Shown: positions 1-7,684, counted from the stretch's first letter. The stretch: DNA of 43,703 nt from a virus (IMGVR_UViG_3300006793_003853:1-43703), one strand, 5' to 3'. Program-made: numbers and translations. Notes: generated from the letters alone by a model not told the origin.

Positions 1-317
1 CAATGAATCTTTACAGGCGGGAGTGATAGTTCTTGAGCAATTTCTGTATTGCGGATTTCTCTTGCTTCGTCAAGGGACTTTCCTCTAACCCATTCTGTGA
101 GTAATGATGAAGAAGCAATTGCACTGCCGCATCCGTAAGTTTTGAATTTAGCGTCTTCAATAATTCCGTCATCCGATACTCGGATTTGCAACCGCATAAC
201 GTCTCCACACGCCGGAGCTCCAACCATGCCAGTTCCGACATCTTCATCATTTTCGTCAAGCTTGCCGACATTTCGGGGATTTTCATAATGGTCTAGTACC
301 TTGTCTGAATATGCCAC
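1..317 (-). CDS. iscU: IscU-like Fe-S cluster scaffold protein (partial, 3' end outside window)
   Basis: I translated this by hand; it runs off the left edge after 105 complete codons. IscU is the scaffold on which [2Fe-2S] clusters are built with sulfur from IscS before transfer to apoproteins. The start is GTG at 317, preceded by AAGGA at suitable spacing, with an in-frame TGA five codons upstream. The protein begins MAYSDKVLDHYENPRNVG, as proteobacterial IscU does. All landmarks fall at E. coli numbering: Cys37 and Asp39 in APACGD, Cys63 in YGCGSA, the HscA-binding motif LPPVK at 99-103, and His105, with the first two bases of a Cys106 codon (TG) at the edge. It follows a 47-residue membrane-protein gene with a 2-base gap, so the two are probably co-transcribed. 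All visible ligand positions are intact, so a working protein is expected. Confidence 0.93.
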   Translation of the reverse strand, partial: MAYSDKVLDHYENPRNVGKLDENDEDVGTGMVGAPACGDVMRLQIRVSDDGIIEDAKFKTYGCGSAIASSSLLTEWVRGKSLDEAREIRNTEIAQELSLPPVKIH

Positions 318-319
318 AT

Positions 320-463
320 CTATTCCTTGTCACACAATAATTGTGACGCCCTTTCTTTCCAGATATTAGGAAATATACCATGAACAACGAGAACAAAAGC
401 AACACACCAAGCAAATTTTAAGTGTTGAAAGTAACTTATGTTATTGTCTCGTAAATGGGACAT
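320..463 (-). CDS. Small single-span membrane protein, DUF6356-like (47 aa)
   Basis: A 47-residue ORF starts at ATG 463 and stops at TAG 320-322, two bases before iscU. It starts 9 bases after the stop of the upstream exported-protein gene. The sequence has a short polar N-terminus (MSHLRDNNISYFQHLKFA), one hydrophobic segment at about residues 17-32 containing VAFVLVVHGIFP, and a charged C-terminus (NIWKERASQLLCDKE). The pattern of His and Phe before the helix and a His-Gly/Ala-x-Phe-Pro end is like small DUF6356-type membrane proteins of bacteria and phages; I infer that from memory of the family. A TATAAATA late-promoter octamer lies 24 bases upstream. Function is unknown. Confidence 0.72.
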   Translation of the reverse strand: MSHLRDNNISYFQHLKFAWCVAFVLVVHGIFPNIWKERASQLLCDKE

Positions 464-472
464 CTATTCTAC

Positions 473-778
473 TCATTTGAATAGACTATTTATATTGAAT
501 TGTTTCTCGACAATGAATTCTGTTCTGGGATTATCACCAGCTAGTTCATCTCCTTGTATCATATGACCAACATTAAATTGAAAGTTCATATCCCAAGACT
601 TTTTGTGATACTTAATTCCAATGTAAGGCATATCATAAGCTACCTCGTCTCGGTTGTCAATTGGCGTAGCTGTTGTCGGTGAGGATAGATGTTTAAATCC
701 ACCCACAAGGTACACATCATCTTCTGCATTTACAGTGTACGGTACAACTAGAAACATAATGACTAGTAGTTTATACAT
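473..778 (-). CDS. Exported protein of unknown function
   Basis: This is a 101-residue protein with a clear signal peptide: MYK, a hydrophobic stretch (LLVIMFLVVPYTV), then a likely signal peptidase I site after VNA (residue 18). The mature part is about 83 residues, begins EDDVYLVGGFKH, and alternates polar and aromatic residues (YIGIKYHKK, MNFQFNVGH), suggesting a few beta strands. This could be a small periplasmic or outer-membrane-associated protein, or a short relic of an outer-membrane barrel. It overlaps the 3' end of the deformylase gene by 8 bases, so it is probably translated in coupling with it. Its last codons contain a TATAAATA octamer that may drive the next two genes. I do not recognise the family. 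Confidence 0.7.
   Translation of the reverse strand: MYKLLVIMFLVVPYTVNAEDDVYLVGGFKHLSSPTTATPIDNRDEVAYDMPYIGIKYHKKSWDMNFQFNVGHMIQGDELAGDNPRTEFIVEKQFNINSLFK
487..494 (-). promoter_or_regulatory. Putative T4-type late promoter (TATAAATA)
   Basis: The minus strand reads TATAAATA, the octamer recognised in T4 by RNA polymerase carrying gp55. It lies inside the last codons of the exported-protein gene and 24 bases upstream of the 47-residue membrane-protein start, a spacing similar to other octamers in this window. If active, it would put the membrane protein and iscU under late control. Confidence 0.5.
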
Positions 779-1286
779 TTTTTTCCCTTCTTTGAATCAT
801 TTTTTTAGTTTGTTTCTTGATCTTTTTTACTGCTCGTTCTAACTGAACAGGTCCAACTCTCTGCAAGAAACTCTGCCCGAGCATGTGATCGTATTCATGC
901 AACGCAATCCTTGCCCAGATGCCCTCAAATTCTTCGATGACATCTTCATTTTCTGCATTTTTATATGTGAGAGTACACCTCTCCGGTCTCTTGACTTTGA
1001 GCATCAGGCCGGGAGCACTCAGACATCCCTCTTCCATCGTCACAACCTCTTCGCTGTTGGATATTAATTTGGGGTTGATAATATCCCACCTATGCACACC
1101 ATGTCCCATAGTGAACACACTTGCATCTAATCCAACTTGGTTGGCAGACAGACCAACACCACCAATTGAATTTTGGTAGTTCCATAATCTGTCAACAAAC
1201 TCCTGTACATTATCCCAATCCTCAAACTGTTCGGGCACCTTCTTCATCAGAGGGTCGTTGAGTGGTAGTAGTTTCATATCTTTCAT
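771..1286 (-). CDS. def: Peptide deformylase
   Basis: The 171-residue protein carries all three deformylase motifs: motif 1 GVGLSANQ (residues 43-50), motif 2 EGCLS with the metal-binding cysteine (C88), and motif 3 HEYDH (130-134) with the two histidine ligands and the catalytic glutamate. The enzyme removes the formyl group from the N-terminal methionine of new proteins. Phage-encoded deformylases are known in marine T4-like phages and are thought to support synthesis of phage or organelle-type proteins. Its ATG overlaps the gp46 stop (ATGA). The lysine- and arginine-rich C-terminus (KKIKKQTKKMIQRREK) is longer than the minimal catalytic core. Confidence 0.95.
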   Translation of the reverse strand: MKDMKLLPLNDPLMKKVPEQFEDWDNVQEFVDRLWNYQNSIGGVGLSANQVGLDASVFTMGHGVHRWDIINPKLISNSEEVVTMEEGCLSAPGLMLKVKRPERCTLTYKNAENEDVIEEFEGIWARIALHEYDHMLGQSFLQRVGPVQLERAVKKIKKQTKKMIQRREKNV

Positions 1287-2953
1287 GACATCACCGAATA
1301 ATTTTGTTTCTTCTCAAACTTAATTTGACTTCTAAATTTATCAAACAACTGGTCACCCTTGTGAGAAATGACAAAGACGTTTGCCTGATCGCCAATAGTA
1401 TTTAGTAGTTGCATAACATAGTCGGTTCCGTTGTTGTCCAGTGAAGAATCAAACACTTCATCTAGAATTAACAGGTTCGTACTGGCGCTGTTCTTCATCT
1501 TAGCAATAGTTCTCCATGTGAACAACAGTGCCAAGTCTATGCGTTGTTTCTCACCCTCAGAAAAAGAAGCGTAACTAAACCTATCTCTATGTCGAGACTT
1601 AATTATTTCGTTAAACTTCTCATCCAACTCAAAATGTACAAAGAAATCCATTGACTGCAAATACTTATTGACCAGTTTATTTATTGCAGGCAAGTACTGT
1701 TTGATGATTCTAGTTTTGATACCACTGTCTTTTAAGAGGTGTGATACTGCCGTATTATAATGTTGTTGTTCACTCTTATGTGATTTAATATCATTCTTTG
1801 CAACCACATCTTTTGCCATCTCTTTTAGTTTTAATTTCTCATCACTAATGTCCGTGACATTATTTTCTGCTTCAACCAACATGTCTTTGAGTTTTGACTT
1901 ATATCTTTCTTGGCCAATTATATCAGACTGTGTTGTTGATACGATATCAGAAAGTTCCTGCCAAGTTTCAAGTGTTTTAGAGACTTCTTCATATTCTTTT
2001 TCCAGACCCTTGAGAGACTTTTCTAAAACCAACCTCTCATCATGTTTACTGGAAGTCATATCATGTTTGAAGTCTTCACAAATTTCTTGTTTACATACTG
2101 GACAGTCACTATTCTCTTCGTAGAATTTTAATTCTTTTTCTGTTTTTTTGATTCCAGCGAAAAACTTTTCTCTAAAGGAATCAAGTTGTCGTTTTCTCGT
2201 TTCTGGTTCACCAAGTACTGACTTCTTTGCCGAGAGTTCCGCAAGTTGTTTCTCATTGTCCTCAATTGCGAGTGTCGTCTCATTGATGTTCTCCTTGATG
2301 TTGTCGATTTTAGTGGCTTTATCCTTCTCCAAGGTATCAATATAACCTTTTTGAACGGTGGTCTTGTGTTTGGCAAGTTGCACTTCACCCTCAATGACAC
2401 GAATATCTTCTTTCAAGACGTTCATCTTTTCTTTGAGCAAAATATTCATGGTGGTGAATATTTGTATGTCGAGAATGTCTTCTATTATTTCTCGGCGAGA
2501 CGCGGAAGGCAACTGCATAAAGGGAGTGAAAGAGGCGCTACCCAAGATCACAATTTGTGTAAAAGATTTGTAGTTTAGTTTGAGTATGCTTTCTTCAAGA
2601 TACTTCTGGGTATCTCTGAGTGCGGCATCTTGATCTAGAAACTCATCATTGCAGTATATCTCAAAGACATTGGGTTTTATTCCGCGAATGACCTTATACT
2701 GTTTTTTGCCAACCAGAAACTCAACCTCCACCATCATCTTCTTGCCGTTGATAGAGTTGACAAGCTGTGGTTTGTTAATGTTGCGGAAAGGTTTGTTGAA
2801 CAAACCGAAACACAGAGCATCTAGAACGGTGGACTTACCACTGCCGTTCTCACCCACGATCAGTGTCGTGGGGTTGCGAGTAAAATCTATTTCAGTAAAA
2901 GTGTTGCCTGTGGATAGGAAGTTCTTCCATCGCAACTTTTGAAACATTATCAT
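1283..2953 (-). CDS. 46: Recombination endonuclease ATPase subunit gp46 (Rad50/SbcC-like)
   Basis: The 556-residue SMC-type ATPase has Walker A GENGSGKST (34-42), a long coiled-coil middle, a Rad50 zinc-hook CPVC at residues 284-287, an ABC signature SEGEKQRIDLAL near 463-474 and Walker B LLILDEVFD near 493-501. With gp47 it forms the T4 Mre11/Rad50-type complex that resects DNA ends to start recombination-dependent replication and degrades host DNA. It lies six bases downstream of gene 47 and its stop overlaps the deformylase start, so it is part of one tightly packed operon. The length is close to T4 gp46. There are two in-frame ATGs at the start (MIM); either could be used. Confidence 0.96.
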   Translation of the reverse strand: MIMFQKLRWKNFLSTGNTFTEIDFTRNPTTLIVGENGSGKSTVLDALCFGLFNKPFRNINKPQLVNSINGKKMMVEVEFLVGKKQYKVIRGIKPNVFEIYCNDEFLDQDAALRDTQKYLEESILKLNYKSFTQIVILGSASFTPFMQLPSASRREIIEDILDIQIFTTMNILLKEKMNVLKEDIRVIEGEVQLAKHKTTVQKGYIDTLEKDKATKIDNIKENINETTLAIEDNEKQLAELSAKKSVLGEPETRKRQLDSFREKFFAGIKKTEKELKFYEENSDCPVCKQEICEDFKHDMTSSKHDERLVLEKSLKGLEKEYEEVSKTLETWQELSDIVSTTQSDIIGQERYKSKLKDMLVEAENNVTDISDEKLKLKEMAKDVVAKNDIKSHKSEQQHYNTAVSHLLKDSGIKTRIIKQYLPAINKLVNKYLQSMDFFVHFELDEKFNEIIKSRHRDRFSYASFSEGEKQRIDLALLFTWRTIAKMKNSASTNLLILDEVFDSSLDNNGTDYVMQLLNTIGDQANVFVISHKGDQLFDKFRSQIKFEKKQNYSVMS

Positions 2954-2959
2954 ACATTA

Positions 2960-4012
2960 TTATTCCATGTGTTGTGCTTCGACATAGAGGGTTTGCACAA
3001 CCGATGTCAATTTGTTTTTATCAAGGTCGGTGACCGTATTTCCGATATAGTCTCGGAGCAGAGTCATCGTATCATCTACGGCAAGTTCTACATCATCGCC
3101 AACCGCATCATCTTCAAACTCTGAGAAGTCTTCTACGATTTTTAATTCTACGCAGTTACAAGTATACAGGGAATCTACCAGTTTGTCAAACTTTAAGAAG
3201 TTCTCTTTCTTTACCACAATGAGTTTAACGCAAGAACCGACAAGATTAGAAAGGTCAAAAGAGCTGATTCCGTCCATATCGTTATAGAATAGTTTGTGAA
3301 ACATCTTGTACGGATTTTTGAAGAAATCCAATTCATTGGTTTCCGTATCGTAGAGATGGAACCCCCTGTCATCGTTATAATCAGACCATGTAATTTCGTA
3401 AGGGTTGCCAAGATAAGTAATGTTGTCCCTACTACTGCGATGATGGAAGTGGCCACTGCATACCAAATCAAAATGGTCAAAGGCATCAGTATCCATTCCG
3501 TGAGGATTTGGAACACCTTTGTACATTTGGAACCCAGTAAACTCAAAGTGTCCGAAACATACTTTGGCATCTGTCTCACTAACAACATCCATAGTAGTGC
3601 TATAATTGTCGTTGCATATCCAAGGGACGAATAAAATTTTTCTTTCATCTAACGTTATCTCCGTGACTTCGGGATAGACATGGATGTTGTCATATTCCTT
3701 CAGTAACAATTCTAATGAGTTTACGTCATTGGTATTTTTATAATATGTATCATGATTGCCTGGAATCATGTGCAATGTCATACCAAGGCGTTCTGCCTGC
3801 CCAAAAAAGTATTCCTTACAAGATTTGAGTGTGTTGAAGTTTACAAACTTTCTTCTATCAAATGCATCACCCAAGTGTACAATAGTATCTATGTTATTTT
3901 CTTGCAAGAATGGAAAGAAATACTCATCATAAAATTTCTTAAAATACGCATCAAACGCAAGACTGTCCGACCTTGCACCAAAGTGCGTGTCAGTTACCAG
4001 TGCAACCTTCAT
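2960..4012 (-). CDS. 47: Recombination endonuclease subunit gp47 (Mre11/SbcD-like)
   Basis: The 350-residue calcineurin-like phosphoesterase has the metal-binding motifs in order: DTHFG (D8, H10), HLGDAFD (D49), the catalytic GNHD near residue 87, a GHFEF segment, and GHFHHR near residue 188. It is the nuclease partner of the adjacent gp46 ATPase, for end processing in recombination and replication. The start overlaps the stop of the upstream gene (ATGA). The C-terminal part, after about residue 240, is acidic and less conserved in appearance and would be the part contacting gp46. Confidence 0.95.
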   Translation of the reverse strand: MKVALVTDTHFGARSDSLAFDAYFKKFYDEYFFPFLQENNIDTIVHLGDAFDRRKFVNFNTLKSCKEYFFGQAERLGMTLHMIPGNHDTYYKNTNDVNSLELLLKEYDNIHVYPEVTEITLDERKILFVPWICNDNYSTTMDVVSETDAKVCFGHFEFTGFQMYKGVPNPHGMDTDAFDHFDLVCSGHFHHRSSRDNITYLGNPYEITWSDYNDDRGFHLYDTETNELDFFKNPYKMFHKLFYNDMDGISSFDLSNLVGSCVKLIVVKKENFLKFDKLVDSLYTCNCVELKIVEDFSEFEDDAVGDDVELAVDDTMTLLRDYIGNTVTDLDKNKLTSVVQTLYVEAQHME

Positions 4013-5001
4013 GAAATAGCCCTATTCATTTTGTATGAAAATTTCTCATAGTATTCATTCTTGGACAACAACACCTCTTCGTAATTCTTTCTATACTGCT
4101 TAAGCAAAAAATCCATTGCCGTGGGGTCTTTCAATATATTTATCTTAGCCTGAAAGTCCTCAAAGTCATCAACTCTTTGCCAGTCATCGATATTGTATGT
4201 ATTGTTCTCATCATAGTTCTTGTAGACAAATGGAATCATGCCAATCGCAAGTGCCTCCACATATCTTGAAGTTGTTGCAGCAGGGTCTTTCCAGTTGAAA
4301 CACAATGTCGCACGGCAAGATTCTAGTCTGGGATACAACAAATTCCAATCCTTGATCCACGCAGACTGTCTCTTGATACCAGAGGGAAACCCACCAATGA
4401 GAACGGTGGAGATGTCGGGGTCTCTGTAAATCTTTCTCAATACTTTGCCGCGATCACACCCATCTTTCATTCTACCCCAATATCCAAAGTCATGATTGTA
4501 TGTCCTACCAAACATTTGAGATATGGCATTGTCAAACCTTTCTCTAATGAAATGATACTTCATACCATGAATGTTGCCAGAGAAATCTATCTCATCAATC
4601 TCGGTGTAAGACTTGATTGTCTCACCTTTCAATGTGTGTTTGCGGTAGAGTTCTTCGGTGTCACCCCTATCTGATCTCAATACGATTACATGTTTACCCT
4701 TGAAGTGAGGGATGATCTTATCCATGTGAGACTGAGACTTGGCAAGGTCTTTTGGATTCATCTGCAACTCACCGTGATATCGAAACTCGCTGTCACTAGG
4801 GATCACAATTACATCTGCCCACTCAATCACTTCTGGGTCACGCGATGGTTTGCCGCCAAACGAAATGTTGTACTCTCTATATTCGTGTTGGGGATTGTCT
4901 TCCATCCAACGAACATAGTTCTCCAAGAAACTGTCCAACACAGTTTGTAATGGGCCCTCGTATCTCACATTGGATCGCAATCTGGCACATGCAATTTTCA
5001 T
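4009..5001 (-). CDS. Putative GT-B-fold glycosyltransferase-like protein
   Basis: This 330-residue protein has no motif that fixes its activity. The C-terminal third reads like the second domain of a GT-B glycosyltransferase: LIGGFPSG, then ATLCFNWKDPAATTSRYVE, then EALAIGMIPFVYKNYD, similar to the donor-binding region that ends with an E-A-L/x-G-x-x-P stretch. The N-terminal half contains WADVIVIPSD and HVIVLRSDRGD, which look like Rossmann strands. Start and stop overlap both neighbours by four bases (ATGA), and the upstream neighbour is a cytidylyltransferase-like enzyme, so the pair may activate and transfer a nucleotide-linked group. It could instead be a conserved phage protein with another Rossmann-like role. 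Confidence 0.5.
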   Translation of the reverse strand: MKIACARLRSNVRYEGPLQTVLDSFLENYVRWMEDNPQHEYREYNISFGGKPSRDPEVIEWADVIVIPSDSEFRYHGELQMNPKDLAKSQSHMDKIIPHFKGKHVIVLRSDRGDTEELYRKHTLKGETIKSYTEIDEIDFSGNIHGMKYHFIRERFDNAISQMFGRTYNHDFGYWGRMKDGCDRGKVLRKIYRDPDISTVLIGGFPSGIKRQSAWIKDWNLLYPRLESCRATLCFNWKDPAATTSRYVEALAIGMIPFVYKNYDENNTYNIDDWQRVDDFEDFQAKINILKDPTAMDFLLKQYRKNYEEVLLSKNEYYEKFSYKMNRAIS

Positions 5002-5393
5002 GATAACTTCACTCGGTCTCGCAAACTAGTAGAAGAAAAGGAATGTTTCCTATTGGTATATGCAACAGGTATATTCAATTCATCACCAGTAAAACGTTTG
5101 TCTCTATAGTCCTCGCCAACAAATCTCACATCAATTTTTTTGGTGAGAAGAATATCCATCAAGCAAGTCTCGGTTGAGTATGGAATAATTTCATCTACAT
5201 ACTTCAACCCGTCAAGCTGGATAAACCTTTCGTATACGGACTGCACTGGTGAATTCTTATTCTGTCTATCCACACTCGGATCAATGTGCAACCCAACAAT
5301 CAACCAATCACATCGACTGGCCGCTTCTTCCAACATTACTACATGTCCAGCATGTAACAAATCAAATGCACCACAAGTAAATCCAACTTTCAT
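4998..5393 (-). CDS. Cytidylyltransferase-like nucleotidyltransferase
   Basis: The 131-residue protein belongs to the HxGH nucleotidyltransferase superfamily: it begins KVGFTCGAFDLLHAGH with HAGH at 14-17, and has RFVGEDYRDKRFTG in the middle and a C-terminal SSTSLRDRV that matches the (S/T)STxxR nucleotide-binding motif. Length and motifs fit glycerol-3-phosphate cytidylyltransferase (TagD) and the nucleotidyltransferase domain of HldE/RfaE, which make CDP-glycerol and ADP-heptose. The acceptor cannot be told from sequence. It overlaps the DruA-like gene upstream and the glycosyltransferase-like gene downstream by four bases each, so the three are translationally coupled. Confidence 0.8.
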   Translation of the reverse strand: MKVGFTCGAFDLLHAGHVVMLEEAASRCDWLIVGLHIDPSVDRQNKNSPVQSVYERFIQLDGLKYVDEIIPYSTETCLMDILLTKKIDVRFVGEDYRDKRFTGDELNIPVAYTNRKHSFSSTSLRDRVKLS

Positions 5394-6502
5394 CGTATAA
5401 TATCTATCTTATCAATTGTATTTTGGTTCCACACTTCCAACTCTTTTCTAATCCTACCATCGGACATAAGATTGTTGTGTCGTTTGGTTGCAAGTTTCTT
5501 CCACCACTTGATGACCTCTGGCAATTCAAACCTGTCAAAGTTCTCGGCTTTCTGCAATGTGTCGGTCTTACCTAGAAGAACATCCTTTGTATTGGAGTAT
5601 CCATATTCCGACATATAAAATCTTTTGTTTGTTGTTACATCAGTAGATGACTTGATCGTGTCAGTAAATCTTTTGTACTCATCAGCATCATGTTCTTTCA
5701 AGGATGCCTTGACAATACCAACCATCTTGGTTTGCATTTTTAGTTTGCGACTAGACGCACCCTTGTGTATCAGTTCTTCTCCATCGTTCTTTTCAGTAAA
5801 CCAATCACGCAGATGAAAGTATATGTCCTCACCCATAGTCAACAAAAACTGTGACTGCGTGTCACCCTTATATCTAAGAAAGGGTCTCATGCCATCATAC
5901 ATGGATGCGCCTTTGATGTTACCGTACAGAGAGGTGGTCTCAAACAAACAGAATTCTGTTTTATATTTTTTGTCCAACATGCGGCGAACCTCATGGGAAC
6001 AACAGATTGCGGCCATAAGTTTACCACCAAGATAGTTGAACCCGAATGGTTGTACGGGGACAATGTTGAACCCCATGATGTCACGTTGATTAAAGATTCC
6101 AAGATCGGGAACGCCACCCAGATAATCATTTCTGGGTTTTGAGTTGATGAGGGGAGAACCCATCTTGATGAACCCAACGGCTTTGTTTGTGTTCTTCTCT
6201 TTTACCACCAGTTTTAGAGATTTGCCTGGCGCTTCATCGGGGGAGAAAGAAGCGGTCATCTCTAACATCTGGTCAAAGATTTCGTTGTTCATTTGAACAA
6301 CTTCAAAGTCCATATCATCGGGTGGCGTTTCCCAATCTTGAAACATGTCGTCTTCAACAGACATACCAAAAAGGGGTGGAGGTAATGCCTTCACCCTTTC
6401 AATTTTTCTTGCACGAAAATAATCATCAATTCTTTCAAAGTTTGAGAAGTAATCAATAATTAGTTTGCTCGCGTACAGCGAGTCTTCTTTACATAGAATC
6501 AT
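5390..6502 (-). CDS. DruA-like (DUF4338) protein
   Basis: I place the start at ATG 6502, where it overlaps the upstream stop as ATGA; a GTG at 6541 would give 13 more residues but a 43-base overlap. The 370-residue product contains a segment resembling DUF4338, the domain of the Druantia defence protein DruA: AVGFIKMGSPLINSKPRNDY, then IVPVQPFGFNYLGGKLMA in place of the family's N-LgskvL stretch, then a Tyr-rich region with FCLFETTSLYGNIKGASMY, matching the family pattern of an ET-x4-y-x-G-x-x-Y motif. This is recognition by pattern, not by search. Biochemical function of DUF4338 is not established. In a phage it might be a decoy or inhibitor of Druantia, an inter-phage exclusion factor, or an unrelated nucleic-acid enzyme. 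It sits in the early operon beside host-interaction genes. Confidence 0.55.
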   Translation of the reverse strand: MILCKEDSLYASKLIIDYFSNFERIDDYFRARKIERVKALPPPLFGMSVEDDMFQDWETPPDDMDFEVVQMNNEIFDQMLEMTASFSPDEAPGKSLKLVVKEKNTNKAVGFIKMGSPLINSKPRNDYLGGVPDLGIFNQRDIMGFNIVPVQPFGFNYLGGKLMAAICCSHEVRRMLDKKYKTEFCLFETTSLYGNIKGASMYDGMRPFLRYKGDTQSQFLLTMGEDIYFHLRDWFTEKNDGEELIHKGASSRKLKMQTKMVGIVKASLKEHDADEYKRFTDTIKSSTDVTTNKRFYMSEYGYSNTKDVLLGKTDTLQKAENFDRFELPEVIKWWKKLATKRHNNLMSDGRIRKELEVWNQNTIDKIDIIR

Positions 6503-7041
6503 ACAGCAGTCATGAATCGTGGAACAGGTCGTTTTGTCCACTTAGAAAAATGAGCTTTGTATTTACGATAATACAATTGATATGCCTCAACAAAGTCATC
6601 ACGTTTGACATCATCTGGCATTGCTTGCGGCAAAATTGTGATACCACCCGGCCGAATATTCTCCGGTGGTTTTTCTAGAACTTTGTGGAGTTTGACCCAA
6701 GAGGCATGATGTTTGCCATAACGATAGGTATACTCTTTGGCAAGTTCTGACCATAGAGTGTACATCCACATGTAATTTTCATGAGTGGCACGAACCCAGA
6801 TATTAGTCGGATGATTGATATGAGATGCCTTGTATAGAGTTTGTTCTACAACATCATCATCCATACGCCATCGTTTGATGTTCCTACCATTGGCAGTCTT
6901 ATCAAGGTATTGAGTACCATCAAGCACACGGTGAGCCGTGGACATCATTTGCGGATATTCAATATTCATTTTGACAACGTGTTTGTCATTGTGCAAACGT
7001 GCAGCAACGATAGGATTCTTGTCAAGTCCAAATGCGTTCAT
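6499..7041 (-). CDS. Conserved T4-like phage protein of unknown function
   Basis: This 180-residue protein starts at ATG 7041 as the first gene behind the consensus sigma70 promoter. Conserved-looking parts are the N-terminal DKHVVKMNIEYPQMMSTAHR, NGRNIKRWRMDD, and the HPTNIWVRATHENYMWMYTL stretch. His/Asp/Lys near the N-terminus followed by HP-x3-W-x4-E is reminiscent of pyrimidine-dimer glycosylase-like phage proteins (Pyr_excise, the DenV type), but that is a weak resemblance and I do not assign the activity. Its stop overlaps the DruA-like start, so translation is coupled. Confidence 0.6.
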   Translation of the reverse strand: MNAFGLDKNPIVAARLHNDKHVVKMNIEYPQMMSTAHRVLDGTQYLDKTANGRNIKRWRMDDDVVEQTLYKASHINHPTNIWVRATHENYMWMYTLWSELAKEYTYRYGKHHASWVKLHKVLEKPPENIRPGGITILPQAMPDDVKRDDFVEAYQLYYRKYKAHFSKWTKRPVPRFMTAV

Positions 7042-7068
7042 AATATATACCCCCTAGTATTTGTTACC

Positions 7069-7097
7069 ATTATACTTGGTTGTAGGTCAGATGTCAA
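7069..7097 (-). promoter_or_regulatory. Perfect-consensus sigma70 promoter
   Basis: Reading the minus strand, TTGACA (7097-7092), a spacer of exactly 17 bases and TATAAT (7074-7069) are present with no mismatch. The -10 ends 28 bases before the ATG of the 180-residue gene. The -35 overlaps the last codons of gp55. This would make host RNA polymerase transcribe the operon from 7041 leftwards, that is, as immediate-early genes. Confidence 0.85.
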
Positions 7098-7684
7098 GAC
7101 TCTTTTAGTGCTTCAATTTTCTCTTTGGCTAAGTCCATTGCTTCCTTGTCATTGAAGTACTTTGGTCTACGTTTTGGTTGACTCTTTGCGGTCTCCGCAA
7201 ACTTCTCATTTGCTTTATCAGACTCTTCAATCTGTCTCTTCATGTACTCAAGAAATTCATTGGAACCACTATCTCCGCCAAGTTCATCCATCATGGCGTG
7301 AAGATCAAGACTCTGAATATACTTGTTCTTCGTATCGATCTGTTTCTTTTCTTTCTGAATCCTACGCAAGAAAGCATAGTAGGTAATCTGAGTGAAGTAT
7401 GCAAAGGGATTCTTGGATTTAGCGGGATCAAAGTTATTGATATAGGTAATACAGTTTTCGATGCCGTCGAGAATCATTTCCTCTCGGAAAGTATAGTTTA
7501 CAAAATTAGACTTGTACGCCAAGTGATTGGCGATCTTAACAAAACACTCACCAATATAATTCGACACCCTCGGTTTGGGTTCGCCAGCTTCTTCCGCAGC
7601 CAATCGTTCTTCACGATACTCCGTCATCGCTGCCAGAAATTCTTTGTTGTTGACGTAGTGTCTGTTTTCTTTTTTGTTTGCCAT
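7094..7684 (-). CDS. 55: RNA polymerase sigma factor for late transcription, gp55
   Basis: The 196-residue protein matches the T4 gp55 family, a minimal sigma factor that directs host core polymerase to TATAAATA late promoters with help of the sliding clamp and gp33. The recognisable core is FVNYTFREEMILDGIENC followed by ITYINNFDPAKSKNPFAYF and TQITYYAFLRRIQKEKKQ, corresponding to sigma region 2. The C-terminus is charged and lysine-rich. It starts at ATG 7684 with AGGA eight bases upstream and has its own near-consensus sigma70 promoter. Several TATAAATA octamers in this window agree with an active gp55. Confidence 0.93.
   Translation of the reverse strand: MANKKENRHYVNNKEFLAAMTEYREERLAAEEAGEPKPRVSNYIGECFVKIANHLAYKSNFVNYTFREEMILDGIENCITYINNFDPAKSKNPFAYFTQITYYAFLRRIQKEKKQIDTKNKYIQSLDLHAMMDELGGDSGSNEFLEYMKRQIEESDKANEKFAETAKSQPKRRPKYFNDKEAMDLAKEKIEALKES

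Noticed and set aside
11-286. 91-residue minus-strand ORF beginning MKIPEMSASLTKMM
   Set aside because: It lies in another frame of iscU; the iscU frame has family motifs at conserved positions.
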